Source: Spirometra erinaceieuropaei
Taxonomy: Eukaryota > Platyhelminthes > Cestoda > Diphyllobothriidea > Diphyllobothriidae
Assembly (NCBI GenBank): GCA_902702965.1
Contig: CACRXP010000001.1
Span: 757,568-821,567 of the forward strand
Length of the DNA: 64,000 nt
Direction of reading: 5' to 3'
The notes below the pieces were generated by a model. That model worked only from the letters and a program-made list of their open reading frames with translations. It searched no databases and was not told the DNA's origin. Position numbers and translations under genes: made by a program. This document shows positions 12,911 to 25,500 of the stretch, piece by piece (the stretch's first letter is position 1; every line of letters begins with the position of its first letter).

Positions 12911-14189
12911 CAATTAGGCTTCAAAGTCCCTGTATCGCTCTCGCCAATGATGCTAGAGTGAGCATACTTACGGGATCATGTCGGGTTTCTAAATTCTTGC
13001 TAATCCCTCAAACGACATTAATACACTTCTCATTATGATTTGGACGGCATGAAAGCTTGGACACCTGACAGTGGTGCGAAACAGAAGCTAAACTGTCTGC
13101 AACATGTTGCGAGACTTTTTACGGTTATGGGTGAGACTCGTTCACGTATAAAAGTATCTCCAATCTCCGTACTTCAGTATGTGTTCCAGTCCATACTGTC
13201 TCAATCTACGCTGGGCATATATCAGTCTAAGAAGACGGTTTTGCCCACAAATTCTAATAATTATGATATTTGTTCCCTGACACGTACGCTGCTGCGCTCG
13301 ACATTCCATGATATCTTCAATATGTCTAGTTTTAATAAATTGAATTGAAAAGTTATTGCATAACTCGAATGCTACGTTTAAATACTTTTTTGCATTTAAT
13401 ATAATAGATTTCTATTCGGCGTATGACTGCCTACGTAACCAGCTTTAAAAGCGGCCAAGTACGCAGAGAAATTACTTTGCAATGAAGCGGCCTAGCTGGG
13501 CTGATTTGCAAACCCTTTTTCTATTACTATTTGGAGATTCGGTAACACGCAAAGACCCTCACCAAACGCAAATCGTGGTCTAGATTTGGTTCTAGATGGT
13601 TGACGAAAGCAAAGAAGCCGGCAATGGCTCTTCCGGTCGCTTCCCGTTCGTATGGTAATTTGACCCACTGGGAATGGCAGCGCGCCCGAACGAGCGTGGA
13701 AAACGAGTGGCAGACTAACGGATCACGAACGCGCTCACGCTATTGGTCGCCCGAGGACGGGGCAGGCCTGGTGGGCTGTGGGTTATAGACGCTGGAAATT
13801 CCAATTCGCTAATTGTCTACCTACCACAGAATTGGCCAGCTGCTACGTTTTAAAGGCTGCCACGTCTTCTTGTTCCACTTTTAAAGACGGGCATATACCT
13901 TTATCCCAAAGTGCCCGGAGGAATGCGTATCTGGATTGTGAAACCTCAAAGTCGCCTTTCGTGAGGAGTAATAGGATCTGTAATCGAGACAGCGGGACAA
14001 GCAAGAGACGGAACGCACTGACTGAAAGCCTTTCATACGCTTTTGAATGGACATCATGAGGAGGTCGAATAATAGGCAAGGTCCGAAAGCGGATTTTCCT
14101 CTTGTAATTTCTAGGTCTTCGTCATACCTGCTCTTTTTTAACGCTTTTGTGCGGGAGTATTGCTTTGTACTATTTCTCATCTCTCATTT
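12911..14189. other. No recognisable gene; upstream of F-box copy 1
   Basis: Short frames at 13040-13348 and 13600-13788 have no recognised domains and no counterpart elsewhere. The stretch 14190-14350, just downstream, is alignable with 29811-29990 upstream of F-box copy 2, so promoter or 5' UTR sequence probably begins near its right-hand end. Confidence 0.4.
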
Positions 14190-14350
14190 CGGTGACCTTT
14201 CTCTGGATTGGTTTAAAGGCATCCAATCGTTTGAAACGGAAATTACGACAACCAATAATCTTACCTCATGCAGCTACGGTTATCAGACTGTTCCAAGACG
14301 CACATGTGTTATCTACTTCAAATGCGTTTTTGGAGCACGCTGAGCGCGGC

Positions 14351-17300
14351 ATGTCACAACTCATCATACCAAAAGAGGTCAGTCACTTTAAGTGAAAAGT
14401 TTGCGTTTAATGATTTGATAAAGCTGATTGAATATTTGTAATTATGTGGAAGTCTCGAATGGATCAACTGCCATCCACTGACGGTTTTGGACCATTGCGT
14501 ATTTGCCATATGTGTTACGGACATACGCATACGGTGTTATTCACTTTCTTGGGTATGTTTTCCTCCGAAGTATGAGACCGATCGTTTAACAACAAATGCA
14601 TCTAGAACTCAGCTGCTCAGTCTCCTTGAATGTGTGGTAATTTAAGTCTGGTTAATTTCAATGATGCTACTGCTAATAACTGAGTTTGATAACTATATTT
14701 TCATAGAGAAGCTTAAGCTCTTCAGGAAAACAGACTTGAACGATAGTATAGTGCTATTATAGTGATATTATAGTACTACTGGCCAAACAGCTAGCCAGAC
14801 TGCCTACCGACGGACAAACGGAAGAGAAACACCAACAATTTGGCACTCCCTACCGTGCATAAACAATGTGTCCGAGGTTACAGAACGCATTGCGTCACAT
14901 TAAGGCGTGGGCATTGCTCATTATCCGGTGGCTACCATGCGTAGCAGGATCATGAAAATGAAGGATCGGCTGGACGCAGGTGAACAGTCGGACTTAGTCT
15001 ACCAAATCCCGTGCCATAACTGTCCCTGCCACTACAAAGGCCAAACAGGACGACGTCTCAGCTCACGAATACTTGAGCACAAACGTGGCGTTCGGAGAGG
15101 CGGCCCACTATCTCGAGTCGGCACTCACACGCTGGAGGAAGGCCATGCGTTCGACTTCCCCAACACGCGGATATTGGCGCGAGCCTGCAAGAAGACGGGG
15201 CGAGAACTGTTGGAGGCGTTGATGTCGGACACCAACTCTATCAACAGACGCATTGATTTGTCTGCGTGCTATCACGCACTTCGCCCACGCAACGAGGCGG
15301 CGCACCACGTCACCACGCCGGGGGACCACTATGGGCCGGGCAGCACAAACCAGACCTAGCCACGGACGTAGTCACCTGCCCCCCACCCGCCTTCACGGCA
15401 CACCGATATAAGTGTTCACACGTTGCTGCACTTTATCAGTCTCTGATGATGAACTCCAGTTTAAGTTCGAAAGCTAAGGCCAATAGATCTACTGTCCCAG
15501 TGATCGTAGCTTCATCTTATTTTAGGCATGATCATATGGGAAAACACATTTAAAAAATGACGATTGTTGGGAAAAGGAGTCATCAGGTTTTTTCTTTGGA
15601 CTTCAGATCCTCTGGAACCCAATAATATCCGCTAGGATCAGTCGGTATCTTTCGAGGAAGGACCGCTTAAATTGCAAGAACTTAATACCCACATGGGATC
15701 GACTGGCCACTCGAATTCTTGCATTAACCCCAGAGTCCTTGAGCAGGAAAACACAGTTAATTACCCTACTTCAAGATGCAACCCAGGGAGTCGAGATCTT
15801 TACTCTGGACTTTGCTTCGCACCGAGGAAAAAACGTAATCCAGTTTCTGTCTATCCTTTCCGAGCCCGGCAGTACTGGACTCTTCAATCTAACTACTTTG
15901 GACATCATGAAACAACCCATCAGCATTGAACAACTGAGGGAGCTCTTAGTTAACTACCCAATGCCCCGATTGCGCATACTCTCCTTGTCTATCGTTGTAT
16001 GGAATGCCAGACCGATTGTCACTGAGTGCCTGAAATGCGAGCTAAGGCTGGAAGAAGTTGCTATCCGATTTTTTGGCGGCTTATCGCCGAAAGAAAAATT
16101 ACTACTAATGCAGAGTTTTGGCAACCTACGCAGCATGTCTCTGGATGACTCATCTGACCGTCGGTACAGGTTACCCTGTCAGCGCAGGGACTGGGACCAT
16201 TCTCAGGTCTGGATTCCACAGTGGACTTCTCTTCAGATTCATCACGACTCGGAACTGCTTGATCTGTTTCTGGGTGAAGGAAAGATTTCTACCGGACTCC
16301 CAGAGCTAACTCTACTGACAGAACCAGGTCACTTTTTCCCGAAGAGGTACATTACCAAGGCCTCCGTTGTACCCAGAACTATTAAATATCGTACGCTCAA
16401 AAAGCCCCAACTTCACATCGCACAATTTTGTAGAGCCTGCGTCCGTGCTTCGGACAAACGCGACATGCCCCGTTTACAATGCCCATTAACTGACGCGATT
16501 CTAGACGATGAGGCACCACTGAACCTCGTTGCCTGCTCTGTCATGTCTGTCGAGGACAACCGCGTCCTGCATCCCCTCAATCTCCATGATCTGTATGTTC
16601 ACATAGGCCCTCCTCGAACGAGCTCATCCGCCACTTTACCCAACGCCTCCACCTCCTCCACGATCTCAACAAACAGAAGACAAGCTCCAGCAAGGGGTAT
16701 GGTGGAAGCGCTAATTGAGCGTCGCTGCTCTGAGATCCGACGTCTCTCCATTCGGGTATGCAAACCCACAAGCGATGAGTGCAGGAGTAAGTACATTCGG
16801 GAACTTCCGTTACTCGCAAAAGACTATTTTCTCCCAATAATTGAGAAGTGTGGTTCAAATCTTCAATTTCTGGAAGTGTCAGCTGAGCTCATTACGGCCT
16901 GTTGCTCCAATGTGCTTACAACACGGAGGCTTCGTCGACTACAGGACAAGTGTCTGAATGTTCGAAAGGCGACAGTGATTGCCAGTGATGACGTGGTGTT
17001 CGAGCAACAACTCCGTCCTTCCGCAAAGAATATTTCCACCTACTTGAATCTCTTTCCGGCATTGAAAACAGTGCGTATCATCGCCATGGACATCTTCCAC
17101 GATCGGACTATTCAGGAGATTTTGGCTAACTGCAGGCATCTCCGGCGTCTTTACATCTTCTCCCAGAATAGTCCTACCTTTGAATGCGCACCGTTACCAT
17201 CACATGATGCCCTTGAACTTCTCTTTCTGGAATTAAATGGGCTTTCTGGGGAGGATCGTTGTGAGAAACTTTTGAATGAAACACTTTCGACTCTTCACTC

Positions 17301-17580
17301 GCCCAAATATATTCTACTTAAAATTGAGCACGGCAAATATCCCCGCGTAAAAACCTTAAAAGCTTTTTTCGCCAACAGGGCTGAACTGCGATGGTTGGTT
17401 GTAGTATTCAATAAATACGGCAAGGTGATTTTATGCCACGCAGACGCGGACAGAAGGGGCAATCCAGAGATTTTTAAAGATCCCACATTTCATCTGGGGA
17501 CTCTGATTTATACTTATCCGGAACTCTATACTATATTTTGGAGTGAGTTTCAGAAGTTCTCTAACTGTGCCTTATACTAA
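14351..17580 (+). CDS. F-box / leucine-rich-like protein, copy 1 (two coding exons)
   Basis: Model: exon 1 14351-14377, intron 14378-15606 (GTCAGT donor; acceptor TTTTTTCTTTGGACTTCAG), exon 2 15607-17580; about 666 aa. Exon 1 encodes MSQLIIPKE and exon 2 opens with ILWNP, phase 0. Together residues 4-45 read as an F-box, with IPKEIL, RYLSRKDRLNC and Trp39. F-boxes bind Skp1 in SCF ubiquitin ligases, so a substrate-adaptor role is inferred. The rest is rich in spaced Leu/Ile (LTTLD, RLRILSLSI, LFPALKTVRI, CRHLRRLYI), like divergent leucine-rich repeats. A conserved Cys cluster starts near residue 284 (FCRACV, then LQC), and a Ser/Thr-rich linker spans about 343-373. The start is chosen because this ATG and its context are conserved in copy 2. 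The intron holds a Penelope fragment. An AATAAA follows 126 bp after the stop. I did not recognise the family beyond the F-box. Confidence 0.75.
14790..15525 (+). pseudogene. Penelope-like element 3' fragment (GIY-YIG endonuclease) inside an intron
   Basis: Translates to the C-terminal part of a Penelope-like polyprotein. A linker has WHSLPCINNVSE, broken by an in-frame TAA at 14901-14903. The GIY-YIG-type domain at about 14997-15100 has VYQIPCHNC, YKGQTGR and EHKR, including the Cys pair and His typical of these elements. It matches the larger copy at 33800-35950 (there YKIPCSSC and CGQTGK). The coding part ends about 15357 and is followed by a 3' tail with TCTCTGATGATG (15440-15520), also found at 20810-20905 and 56250-56345. 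No reverse transcriptase core is present, so it is a 5'-truncated insertion. It lies wholly within the intron of F-box copy 1, in the same orientation. Confidence 0.75.
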
Positions 17581-17705
17581 TACTAGTTTTGATTTGAGCA
17601 AACCACGTGTGACCGACCCTTGGTTTTCTGCCTTGTACATCTGGCGACATCTTGCCTAGGCATTGTTGTGTAGAACAATATTGTGTAATGTTAATTTTAT
17701 GATGT

Positions 17706-17711
17706 AATAAA
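17706..17711 (+). terminator. Polyadenylation signal of F-box copy 1
   Basis: AATAAA 126 bp after the stop codon, within AT-rich sequence (GATGTAATAAAGCGC). Assigned by position only. Confidence 0.5.
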
Positions 17712-18426
17712 GCGCAAAAGTGCATACTTGGTGCCGAGGTTCTGTAACCTCGAGGAAAAGGAAAATAGCCTGCGGTTTCGATTTCAATTACAATTATTAC
17801 CTTGAGGAATTGTTCTAAGTAATTCAGTAATTCAGTAATCCAGTAGGTTAAGGGGACCCCTAGAGTTTAAATATGTTCCATCTCATCGATAGTCGGCGAG
17901 GCCTAATTAAATTGATATCCGAGTCTTTTAGCCGCCGAGCATGATCACCACCATCAGCGCTCGTGTCGTACCCGTTTACGCCGCCAACCTGTATAATCCC
18001 ACCTGTCATATGAACGCTAGCAAATGTGCATGGGAATGGTCGAACCTGACTGACCTGACTAAAAGTTGGAATACTGACGCCCGACTTTGCCTTTGGCCCC
18101 CATCATTTAGGAAGTTGGCGTCCTGGCGAGGTCCAATTCCTTAGTGTTACGGATCTCATCGGACAGAGCGTTAAACCAAAAAGTGTCAACGGAGCGCGTG
18201 CTTAAATGTCTTGATTAGGAACGCAACTGCCTGACGATGTCAGATTAGCCAGACTTCGTCATTTCTGTTCTCCTAACCTTTGTCACGAAGCGTGTTCTTT
18301 TGCATTTATGGGCAGCCAACTGGACTGCACTGTTCACATCCAGTCTTAAGGGTGCCGGCATCCATTATGTTGAACATGGATTATTTCTATCGAAATAAAA
18401 GGCCCCTCTTCAAAAAAGGTGGGTGC
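17712..18426. other. No recognisable gene
   Basis: Contains small tandem echoes near 17820 (AATTCAGTAATTCAGTAATCCAGTA). A stretch near 17920-17960 (GAGTCTTTTAGCCGCCGAG) resembles the start of the 18427 duplication unit. Nothing else identified. Confidence 0.4.
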
Positions 18427-19298
18427 GCTTGGTGCGATAGTTACTCGATTGGGTGACATTCGAGTCTTTAATCGCCGCGAGGTCATCGCCCGTGCTGGAC
18501 GTTGGCGTAATACTTGCTTGATTGTTTGACTCGCGGACAATAACGAGAAATAGTGTTAGTCTGCGTGCTCCCGCGTGACTGCTTACTCTACCCTGAATAT
18601 GGGACGGGGAAATCATTGAACCTGTTTATACACTGGGGGCCAGGAATCATGACTCAAGCAGCTGACGACTCACGCGATTGTCACTCCCCGTGAGAAATTT
18701 GGCCTCATTGAACTTGAATTTGCGACCGGGTCTTGTCGAATGGACCGAGACTTCAGAGTTGGCACTATTCCTCCTCACTGCTGTCGCGTGTTTGGCGATT
18801 CGTGTCCGGAGCAGTCTTCCGGTTTACGCAAAGTAGTTGCTTTGCCCGCAATTGTATCACATTCGATAAACGACTCCAGACGTTTCTTCCCGTGGCATTG
18901 ACTTTTTGCCCCATTATCTGGCACCTGGTAGTTGCCTCCGATCTCTGTGCAACTACAAGTGGTGCGAGCAGGCGGCTGATGGCCTCCGAGGAGTTTTTTT
19001 ATTTACAGAAGCGCTCTCCAATATTTGGGACCGGTGCGATTTGGCCTCTAGATTCATTTGCATGCGCACTGGCTGACGAAGTTGCGCGGGTAGCTATTTG
19101 TTTCGAACACAGTCATAGGCATTTTTGTTCGTCAACCTTGTCTTCCGGTTCGTTGCATTACGCCTTTATACGCCAATACAGCACCTTTTCGCAACTGTAT
19201 TTGTGGCTGACTGGGTGGTTGTTGCTGCTGAAGTTCTGTACTTGTGTGGTATTTTTCACTTTCTTCGATCACTTTGTTTTTAAGGCCATCAAAATCTT
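18427..19298 (+). repeat. Direct duplication unit 1 (with 276-codon open frame)
   Basis: Matches 20934-21760 in direct orientation from CGCTTGGTGCG to TTTTTAAGG. A long frame (18733-19563) opens through it from a TTG codon. It contains a hydrophobic stretch (LYLWLTGWLLLLKF) but no recognised domain, and the same frame is interrupted in unit 2. I therefore do not call it a gene. The units lie on either side of unrelated sequence, between F-box copy 1 and the F-box pseudogene. Confidence 0.6.
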
Positions 19299-20809
19299 GG
19301 CAGCAGATAAGGACATGAAGGAATGCGAGCTTGTTGTTTTTTCCCTCCGTCTTAATCTAAACGTTTTAGAACACAACTTGCAGACGTTCTTTGAATGTCA
19401 GCACCTGAATGCGTTCGATGACGACCAGCCCAGAGTTTCAGGCTGTTATATTGGAAGACCAGTGATCCCAAACGTAAGCGGACCGCTTGGGCCACGAATC
19501 TCGAAATCGCCAAACCCGCTTGTGTGTTTTTCACCCGTTCGTAAACTGTTCCACGAAACCTGATGCAGTCCTGAGTCAGAACTTCGGGAGGTAAAGGACT
19601 TCGGCGTGTCGGAGACGATTCTCTAGAGGGTATGTAGAAGTATAAACTCTGGTTCCACTGAACTAGTGTGAATGAATGGCGTATCTGAAGAGATTTCTGT
19701 TCATTGTTTACGTATAGTGTGGTTTCTGAGTTAATACTCCTGCAGTTAGTGGCTGATAGTGCAAGGAAATTTGCCCAAAGCTGCAGCTTTTTTGAAGATT
19801 TAAATTACTCGTTGCCATCTGCGGGATATCGGCGGAATGTTTACATCTCCGGATTTTGCAGTTTAGAATACAGACCGAAGAACTGTATATCTTTCCTTAA
19901 ATGCACTAGCATAACTGAGTGGATGGTCAATGAGTGAGGCACGACTTGGCTGTGTGAAAGGAAATGAGAGGTATTTGGGAACTGATTACATCGCGCAAAC
20001 GAAAAGCCTCAGGATATATCCGCAAACCTTCCTCTTTTGCCAAGATAAACTTTCGATATTACAGCCAAGGATGACTCATAAATTAGTAATCCTCTATTCA
20101 GCGAGTATGTTACTGACATCCATATGCAACGTGCACCGATACTGATAGGTGTCCCAAGTTCATCAAAAATGCAGAATAACTCTGAAATAAACCCCAGTTA
20201 ACAAATTTAAAAGTAGAAAAAACGATCAAATAGATTTATCGGGAAGAGAGAAAATACGATAGATGTGCAGTTGCGGACAAAGGCAACTAAGTCGGAAAAA
20301 CCAGTGATCGCTCCGGACACGAGGAGCTGAACGCGCAGCGGCAGTAAGGAGGAATGAGGCTAACTCTCAAGTAGCGGCTCATTCGACAGAATGTATTGTA
20401 TTCTGTTTGACGAGGTCAACATTCTCGCAGGAGGTGACAACCACGTGAGCCGTGAGTCGCTTGAGTCGTGGTTCTCCGGCTCTCAGCCAATCTACAGGCC
20501 CAATGACCTTCCTGTCCCCTATTCTGTACCGAGTCTCTGCCTGGGCAGAGTCTTTAGTTATGCGTAGGGGCGTGAGCTATAGCCAATTCCACTGACAGCG
20601 AGCAAAATTGTCAGGTAATTATTACACCACAAATCCACAATGGGGATTACATTTTAGCAATTAAGAACTCGGGTGCGGTTTAACAAGCCGTCGTTGTATT
20701 ACTTACGACCCCCAAGGATGAACGCGGCAGTTGCCAGCTATAGTCGACATGTTATTGAGTGTTAACCGCGACCTATCAACACAGTACTCATTATGCCTCC
20801 ATTACCCTT
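19299..20809. other. No recognisable gene
   Basis: Separates the two duplication units. Short plus-strand frames at 19704-19937 and 19930-20145 are unidentified. No repeat with the rest of the window was recognised until the Penelope-type tail at 20810. Confidence 0.4.
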
Positions 20810-20905
20810 ACCTGCGACTCTCTCTGATGATGGGTTCGGGTGAGAATCCGAAAAGTCAGACTGGTAAATCTCTTGTGCCAGTGACCGCATCCTCTTCCGA
20901 GCCGC
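20810..20905 (+). repeat. Penelope-type 3' tail fragment
   Basis: Has CTCTGATGATGGGTTCGG, GAGAATCCGAAA.GTCAG and TCTTGTGCCAGTGACCGCATC in order. The same blocks occur at 56250-56345, and a weaker version follows the Penelope coding fragment at 15440-15520. No coding part is attached. Confidence 0.55.
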
Positions 20906-20933
20906 TTCCTGGAACTCGTCTCTTCACCTCTGA

Positions 20934-21760
20934 CGCTTGGTGCGGTAGTTATTCGATTGGGTGACATTCGAGTCTTTAATCGCCGCGAGGTCATCGCCCG
21001 TGTTGGGCGTTGGCGTGATACTTGCTTGATTGTTTGTCTCACAGACAGGCACGAGAAATGGTGTTAGTCTGCTTACTCCCCGCGTGACTACTTACTCTGC
21101 CCTGAATATGGGACGAGGAAATCATTGAACTTGTTTATACACTGGAGGCCAGGAACCACGACCCAAGCAGCTGACGACTCACGCGATTGTCCCTCCTCGT
21201 CAGAAGTTTGGCCTCATCGAACTTGAATGAACTGCGACTTCACAGTTGGCGCCATTTCTCCTCACTGCTGTCGCGTGTACGGCGATTCGTGTCCGGAGCA
21301 GTCTTCCAGTTTGTGCAAAGTGTTTGCTTTGCCCGCAATTGTATCACATTCGATAAACGACTCCAGGCGTTTCCTCCCGTGGCAAAGGGTTTTTAGCCCC
21401 ACTGTCTGGCACCTGGTGGTTGCCTCCGATTTATGTGCAACTCCAAATGGTGCGAGAAGGCGGCTGATGGCCTCCGAGAAGTTCTTAATTTACGGAAGCC
21501 TCCAGAATCATTTGCATGCCCACTGGCTGACGAAGTTGCGCACGTCGCCATTTGTTTTGAGCCCAGTCAAAGGTATTGTAGTTCGACAACCTTGACTTCC
21601 GGTTTGTAGCATTACGCCTTTATACGCCAATACAACATCCTTACGCAACTGTATTTGTGGCTGACTGGGTGGTTGTTGCTGTTGCTGCTGCTGAAGTTCA
21701 GTACTTTTGTGGTATTTGTCGATTTCCCGATCACTTTGGTTTTAAGGTTAGCACAATCTT
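20934..21760 (+). repeat. Direct duplication unit 2
   Basis: Second copy of 18427-19298, with the blocks CATTCGAGTCTTTAATCGCC, GAATATGGGACG.GGAAATCATTGAAC and TGTATTTGTGGCTGACTGGG. It carries extra GCT/GTT trinucleotides near 21680 (one more short run than unit 1). It ends about 140 bp before the F-box pseudogene. Confidence 0.65.
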
Positions 21761-21897
21761 TGCGACGGTTATTCCGCTGTGGATGATGGACTTCGACCTA
21801 AGTTCTCGTATCAGCCTACCTCTATAAGTTCCAAATAGAATGATTTACTCCAAATTAAATATTAATTTCTGAGAATGGTAAAAAGCTGTGGAGTCTT

Positions 21898-22420
21898 ACG
21901 TTATCTACTTGGACTTCGGAAGACGGCAGTGATTGCCGACGGTGGTCTGGTGGGACGACATCTACCTCCATCCACGAAGAATATATCCACCTACTTGCTT
22001 CTCTTTCCCGCAATGAAAGAATTGTGTATTATCGCTATAGACAGCTTCAGTGAACGGAAAATTCAAGAGATTCTGGTTAACTGCGGTCATATTCAACGAC
22101 TTCATATTTCCTCCCAAAAACCCCTCCATCTCGACTCTGCCGCATTTCAACCACGTAATGCCCCAGAGTTTCGTCTCCTCGAGTTAGATGGTGTTTCGGT
22201 TGTTGACCGTTTTAAGACGCTTGCGAACATTTACTCATCCAGATGCGTACTGCTTAGGGTTGATAGTGGAAGATATCTTCACGAAAATACACTGCATGCA
22301 TTATTCTCCAACAGGAATGAGCTGCGGTAGTTGGTTGGGACGTTTAACAAATAATACAAGGTACTCTTGTGTTCTGCAGACGAGAACATGATGTAGATCA
22401 AAGCCAGCAATATTTAAGGA
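21898..22420 (+). pseudogene. F-box family pseudogene, copy 3 (C-terminal fragment)
   Basis: Aligns only with the last third of the two intact paralogues, starting at the equivalent of residue ~465. Shared landmarks are KNISTYL.LFPA, IQEIL.NC, the Leu-rich LLELDG stretch and the N..ELR block. Right after ELR there is a TAG where both paralogues have Trp, then further stops, while the following codons still resemble the family as far as about 22420. The F-box and the first two thirds are missing, replaced upstream by the duplicated unit ending at 21760. It is presumably a dead relic between the two live genes. Confidence 0.8.
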
Positions 22421-22457
22421 TTCAAAATTTATTTGCTCCAAGTGTGAAAAATGTGGA

Positions 22458-22546
22458 GGTTCCGGTGGGATTGAAACCCACAAGAGCAAGGACAAATCTT
22501 GACTACGGCCAACGTTATAATCACCTGAGCTACGAGGCCCCACCGG
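22458..22546 (-). repeat. tRNA-derived SINE 1, copy 2
   Basis: On the minus strand it carries the A-box-like TAGCTCAGGTGATTATAACG, and then a near-perfect T arm with stem GTGGG/CCCAC around TTTCAAT (B box GGTTTCAATCC). The outer CCGGTGGG and CCCACCGG are complementary. The middle is longer than in a normal tRNA. It abuts the left end of the large inverted arm at 22549. Confidence 0.6.
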
Positions 22547-22548
22547 CA

Positions 22549-25500
22549 GCTATGAGGTTAATCGCATTCGGGTCGAGTTACCCGCCCCGCCTACTGCAAC
22601 ATATGGAATCCACCAATTCTGGTATAGCAGGCTGACTGCTCAAGCAGGATTTCCTAAGCAATCAGCTCAGAATCCACCAGATGACTAGCAGATCAGGTTA
22701 ATTGTTTGGGAACTCCTACTTGGACAGTCAGCTTACTGTGTCCCCATTGGCGGATTTCATATATCGCAGTTTTTTATTCTAACCAAATCTTCACAATTAC
22801 ATCCGACTTTTTACAACGTCGCAGAGGAGGGAAATCATCTTCGTCCGAGATTTCAATTATTATTGTTCAATTGGCCAAATAATAAAATAATCTGTAGACT
22901 GAAACAACACCGGCAGACTAAATAAGCTATCTGTTATTGGATGTCGTAGATGTCCGCCTCTTTTCGCTAGCCAAGCATGGCAACCGTCTCCAGCATGAAG
23001 TTGATGCAGTTGATCGCATCCAACAGAGCATGATATGGAAGTGTCAACTCCGAAGTGTCAACTAGACCCGGATTAAAGCGCCTAGAGTGCAGTTTTTCGC
23101 ACGGCCGGGAAGAAGTTCATTCAAAGCCTGCGTCCTAGAGTGACTGAAATATCTTTGGGATTAGACTGATCGAGGAATCATATTAAAACCATGCTTAAGT
23201 TACATTTCTAATCGAAAACACATTCCGAAATTTCGATTAACCTTTCATGAGATTGAATAGCTACGGTACACTCACTTCTCCTTTAGAATGTTGAATGACA
23301 AAACTAGCGTTTATTTCACAAGATCGCATGCATAAAATGTAACTACTTCGCCCGTGAAGCAGGAGCGGCAACGACGCGCTGAAGGGCATCAAAATGAATA
23401 AAGAAAGTCAATCGTCATTTCTGCCGCCCATTTTGTGCCCTGGGGCCCGTGCTTAGACTGGTAACTGCCTGAAATTAGGACGTTTTTGGACAAGGTATGT
23501 GACATACTATTCGGTTATGTAGACGGCATGTTTCGTTACTTTAGCCCAGCATCTAGGCGTTGATCTCATCATTCTTTACTGAACTAGTCTTCGTGCATCA
23601 TCCGTGTTCGAGGATAATTTCTGCTAATCCCGTCACCATCGCGTTTATCCATATGGCTGCCGTTCAAACGTCTAATAGACGGCAGACTACTGACTAGGGA
23701 GGCTGTGGGTTTCCCACAATGCGTAATTCACTTCGGCCTTTCGATCTGGAGCCACTTTCCAAATGATTTGCGGCTGTATATGTTCCCCACGGGTAACTTG
23801 TGAGTGTGAACCTGGTAATTAAATGCTCAATCCCGTCATCTTTTCTCCACATCCACCAAGTAATCCTAAATTTGCAAATATACCATCAGCGTCAGAGGAT
23901 TAATGAAATCTAAGGTCACCGTTTGCACGTATGGCATATCCGTATCCTTTTGTCTTTAAGCTTGTATGGTGCTTGTTTTTAATTGAATCAGTGGAGACAA
24001 GGAAATTCGGGATTTGGTTTCCACAATTTTTAAGTATATCTTCACGTTTTGCAAAGATACCATCTGCTTCAACTGAGTAATAAAAATCTAAGGTCACTGT
24101 CTGCTCGTATGATATATCGGTGTCGTTTTCTCTTTAAACTTGGATGGTGCACCTCTTTTACTCGATCGAGTTTACGCGCAGGTGTTGTTGCCCCTGAGTT
24201 ACTTTCATCAGGCACCACAGTTTCCTAGTATACCGTCAGCGCTTTTTATGATATTACGGCCTCAGACATTAAGGACCACAATCAAGGGTGTTTGCCAAAA
24301 CAACGCGCTCCTTGCAAGGTGCGGTCACGATTGCCGCAAAATATTTCCTGGCAGTTCGTAAGTGAGCGCAGATCCGGAAGAATGAGATTTAACGACTGCG
24401 AATTGAAATCTCCAGTACTCACTAACTGAGGGATAACCTGCGAATCTATCGTAGACATCGGATCTTCATTTTCTCTACTGCGTTTCCAGAGAAAGGCACT
24501 AGCTGTACATACACAGTCCAACCAGCGCTCTTGACGATCCAATTCCTTGACTTTACCGAACTTAACAGGATTTCAACTGTCACATGCTAAAAGTGGTATT
24601 GCAACCAGTCTTATATTTAATACTCTATAGTGACTTCGATACTTCATCCGGGTTATTCACAATGCAGAGCTGTGTGTGTATTTCTTTTGTCATCTCCGGC
24701 ACCAGACGCAGCATCAAACTTGATATTCCAACTTCCCCTAATATGTTACCTCTCTCGGCCCTGGCAGAAACACTGACGGATACGATGGGGTGTAGAATCC
24801 ACGATTGATGTGAGCTAGCCTGTGAACCGTGTCATACGATAAGTGGTGGTAAGGGGGGATTTGCGGGTTGGACAACACATGGGACGGAGAGCAAAAATAC
24901 ACAGAAAATGACTAAATTTCTGCCGATAGTCTTATCGCACGCTGTCATTTGGCAAAGAACGTGAGCGCGATATTTAAAAAATAAACAAAAAAACCATTTT
25001 TCAATAAATCACGGACATTGAATGAAGCGTCGCTGGTAAGGTTGCATTTAATCAGGAAGGGAGGGAAATTTCAAAGAATTGGAACGGTGAATACTAGGCA
25101 ATGTTTACAGTCACACTGAATTTTAGGGTGTACGTTTGTAGTTTTCATCTATTTGCGCGTCCTAAACCCTATACTTACCCCACTGAGCGTGGCAAGTTTT
25201 TAGTCAGCTGCTTTAGATTCGAATCCGCATAATCTCTTTGTGAGAATCTAATTGCTGATTGAAGCTCAGATTTCCTTGACTGACGCAGTCCTACATTGAC
25301 CACTAAAAACTTCCATCACGACTAATTTGGAGTTCAATTTCGCAACCAGTCGATCTTTCCAAGAAGTCTTCCTTCAGCTGTTGCGCAGAACATCGTACAA
25401 ATTACGTAACTCCTGCGCAGACTGGTTGCGAAAATATCCAATCAGTTTACAGACAGTAACGGCTCGACGAGTCACGCTGTGCTTCCAACGGCAACTGAAT

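Noticed and set aside
15739..17580. F-box copy 1 as a single-exon gene starting at 15739
   Set aside because: That codon is TTG, and conserved coding sequence continues upstream to a splice acceptor at 15605-15606. The same is true of copy 2, whose apparent start is GTG.
18733..19563. 276-codon open frame as a membrane protein gene
   Set aside because: It starts at TTG, has no recognised domain, lies in a duplicated unit and is broken in the other copy.
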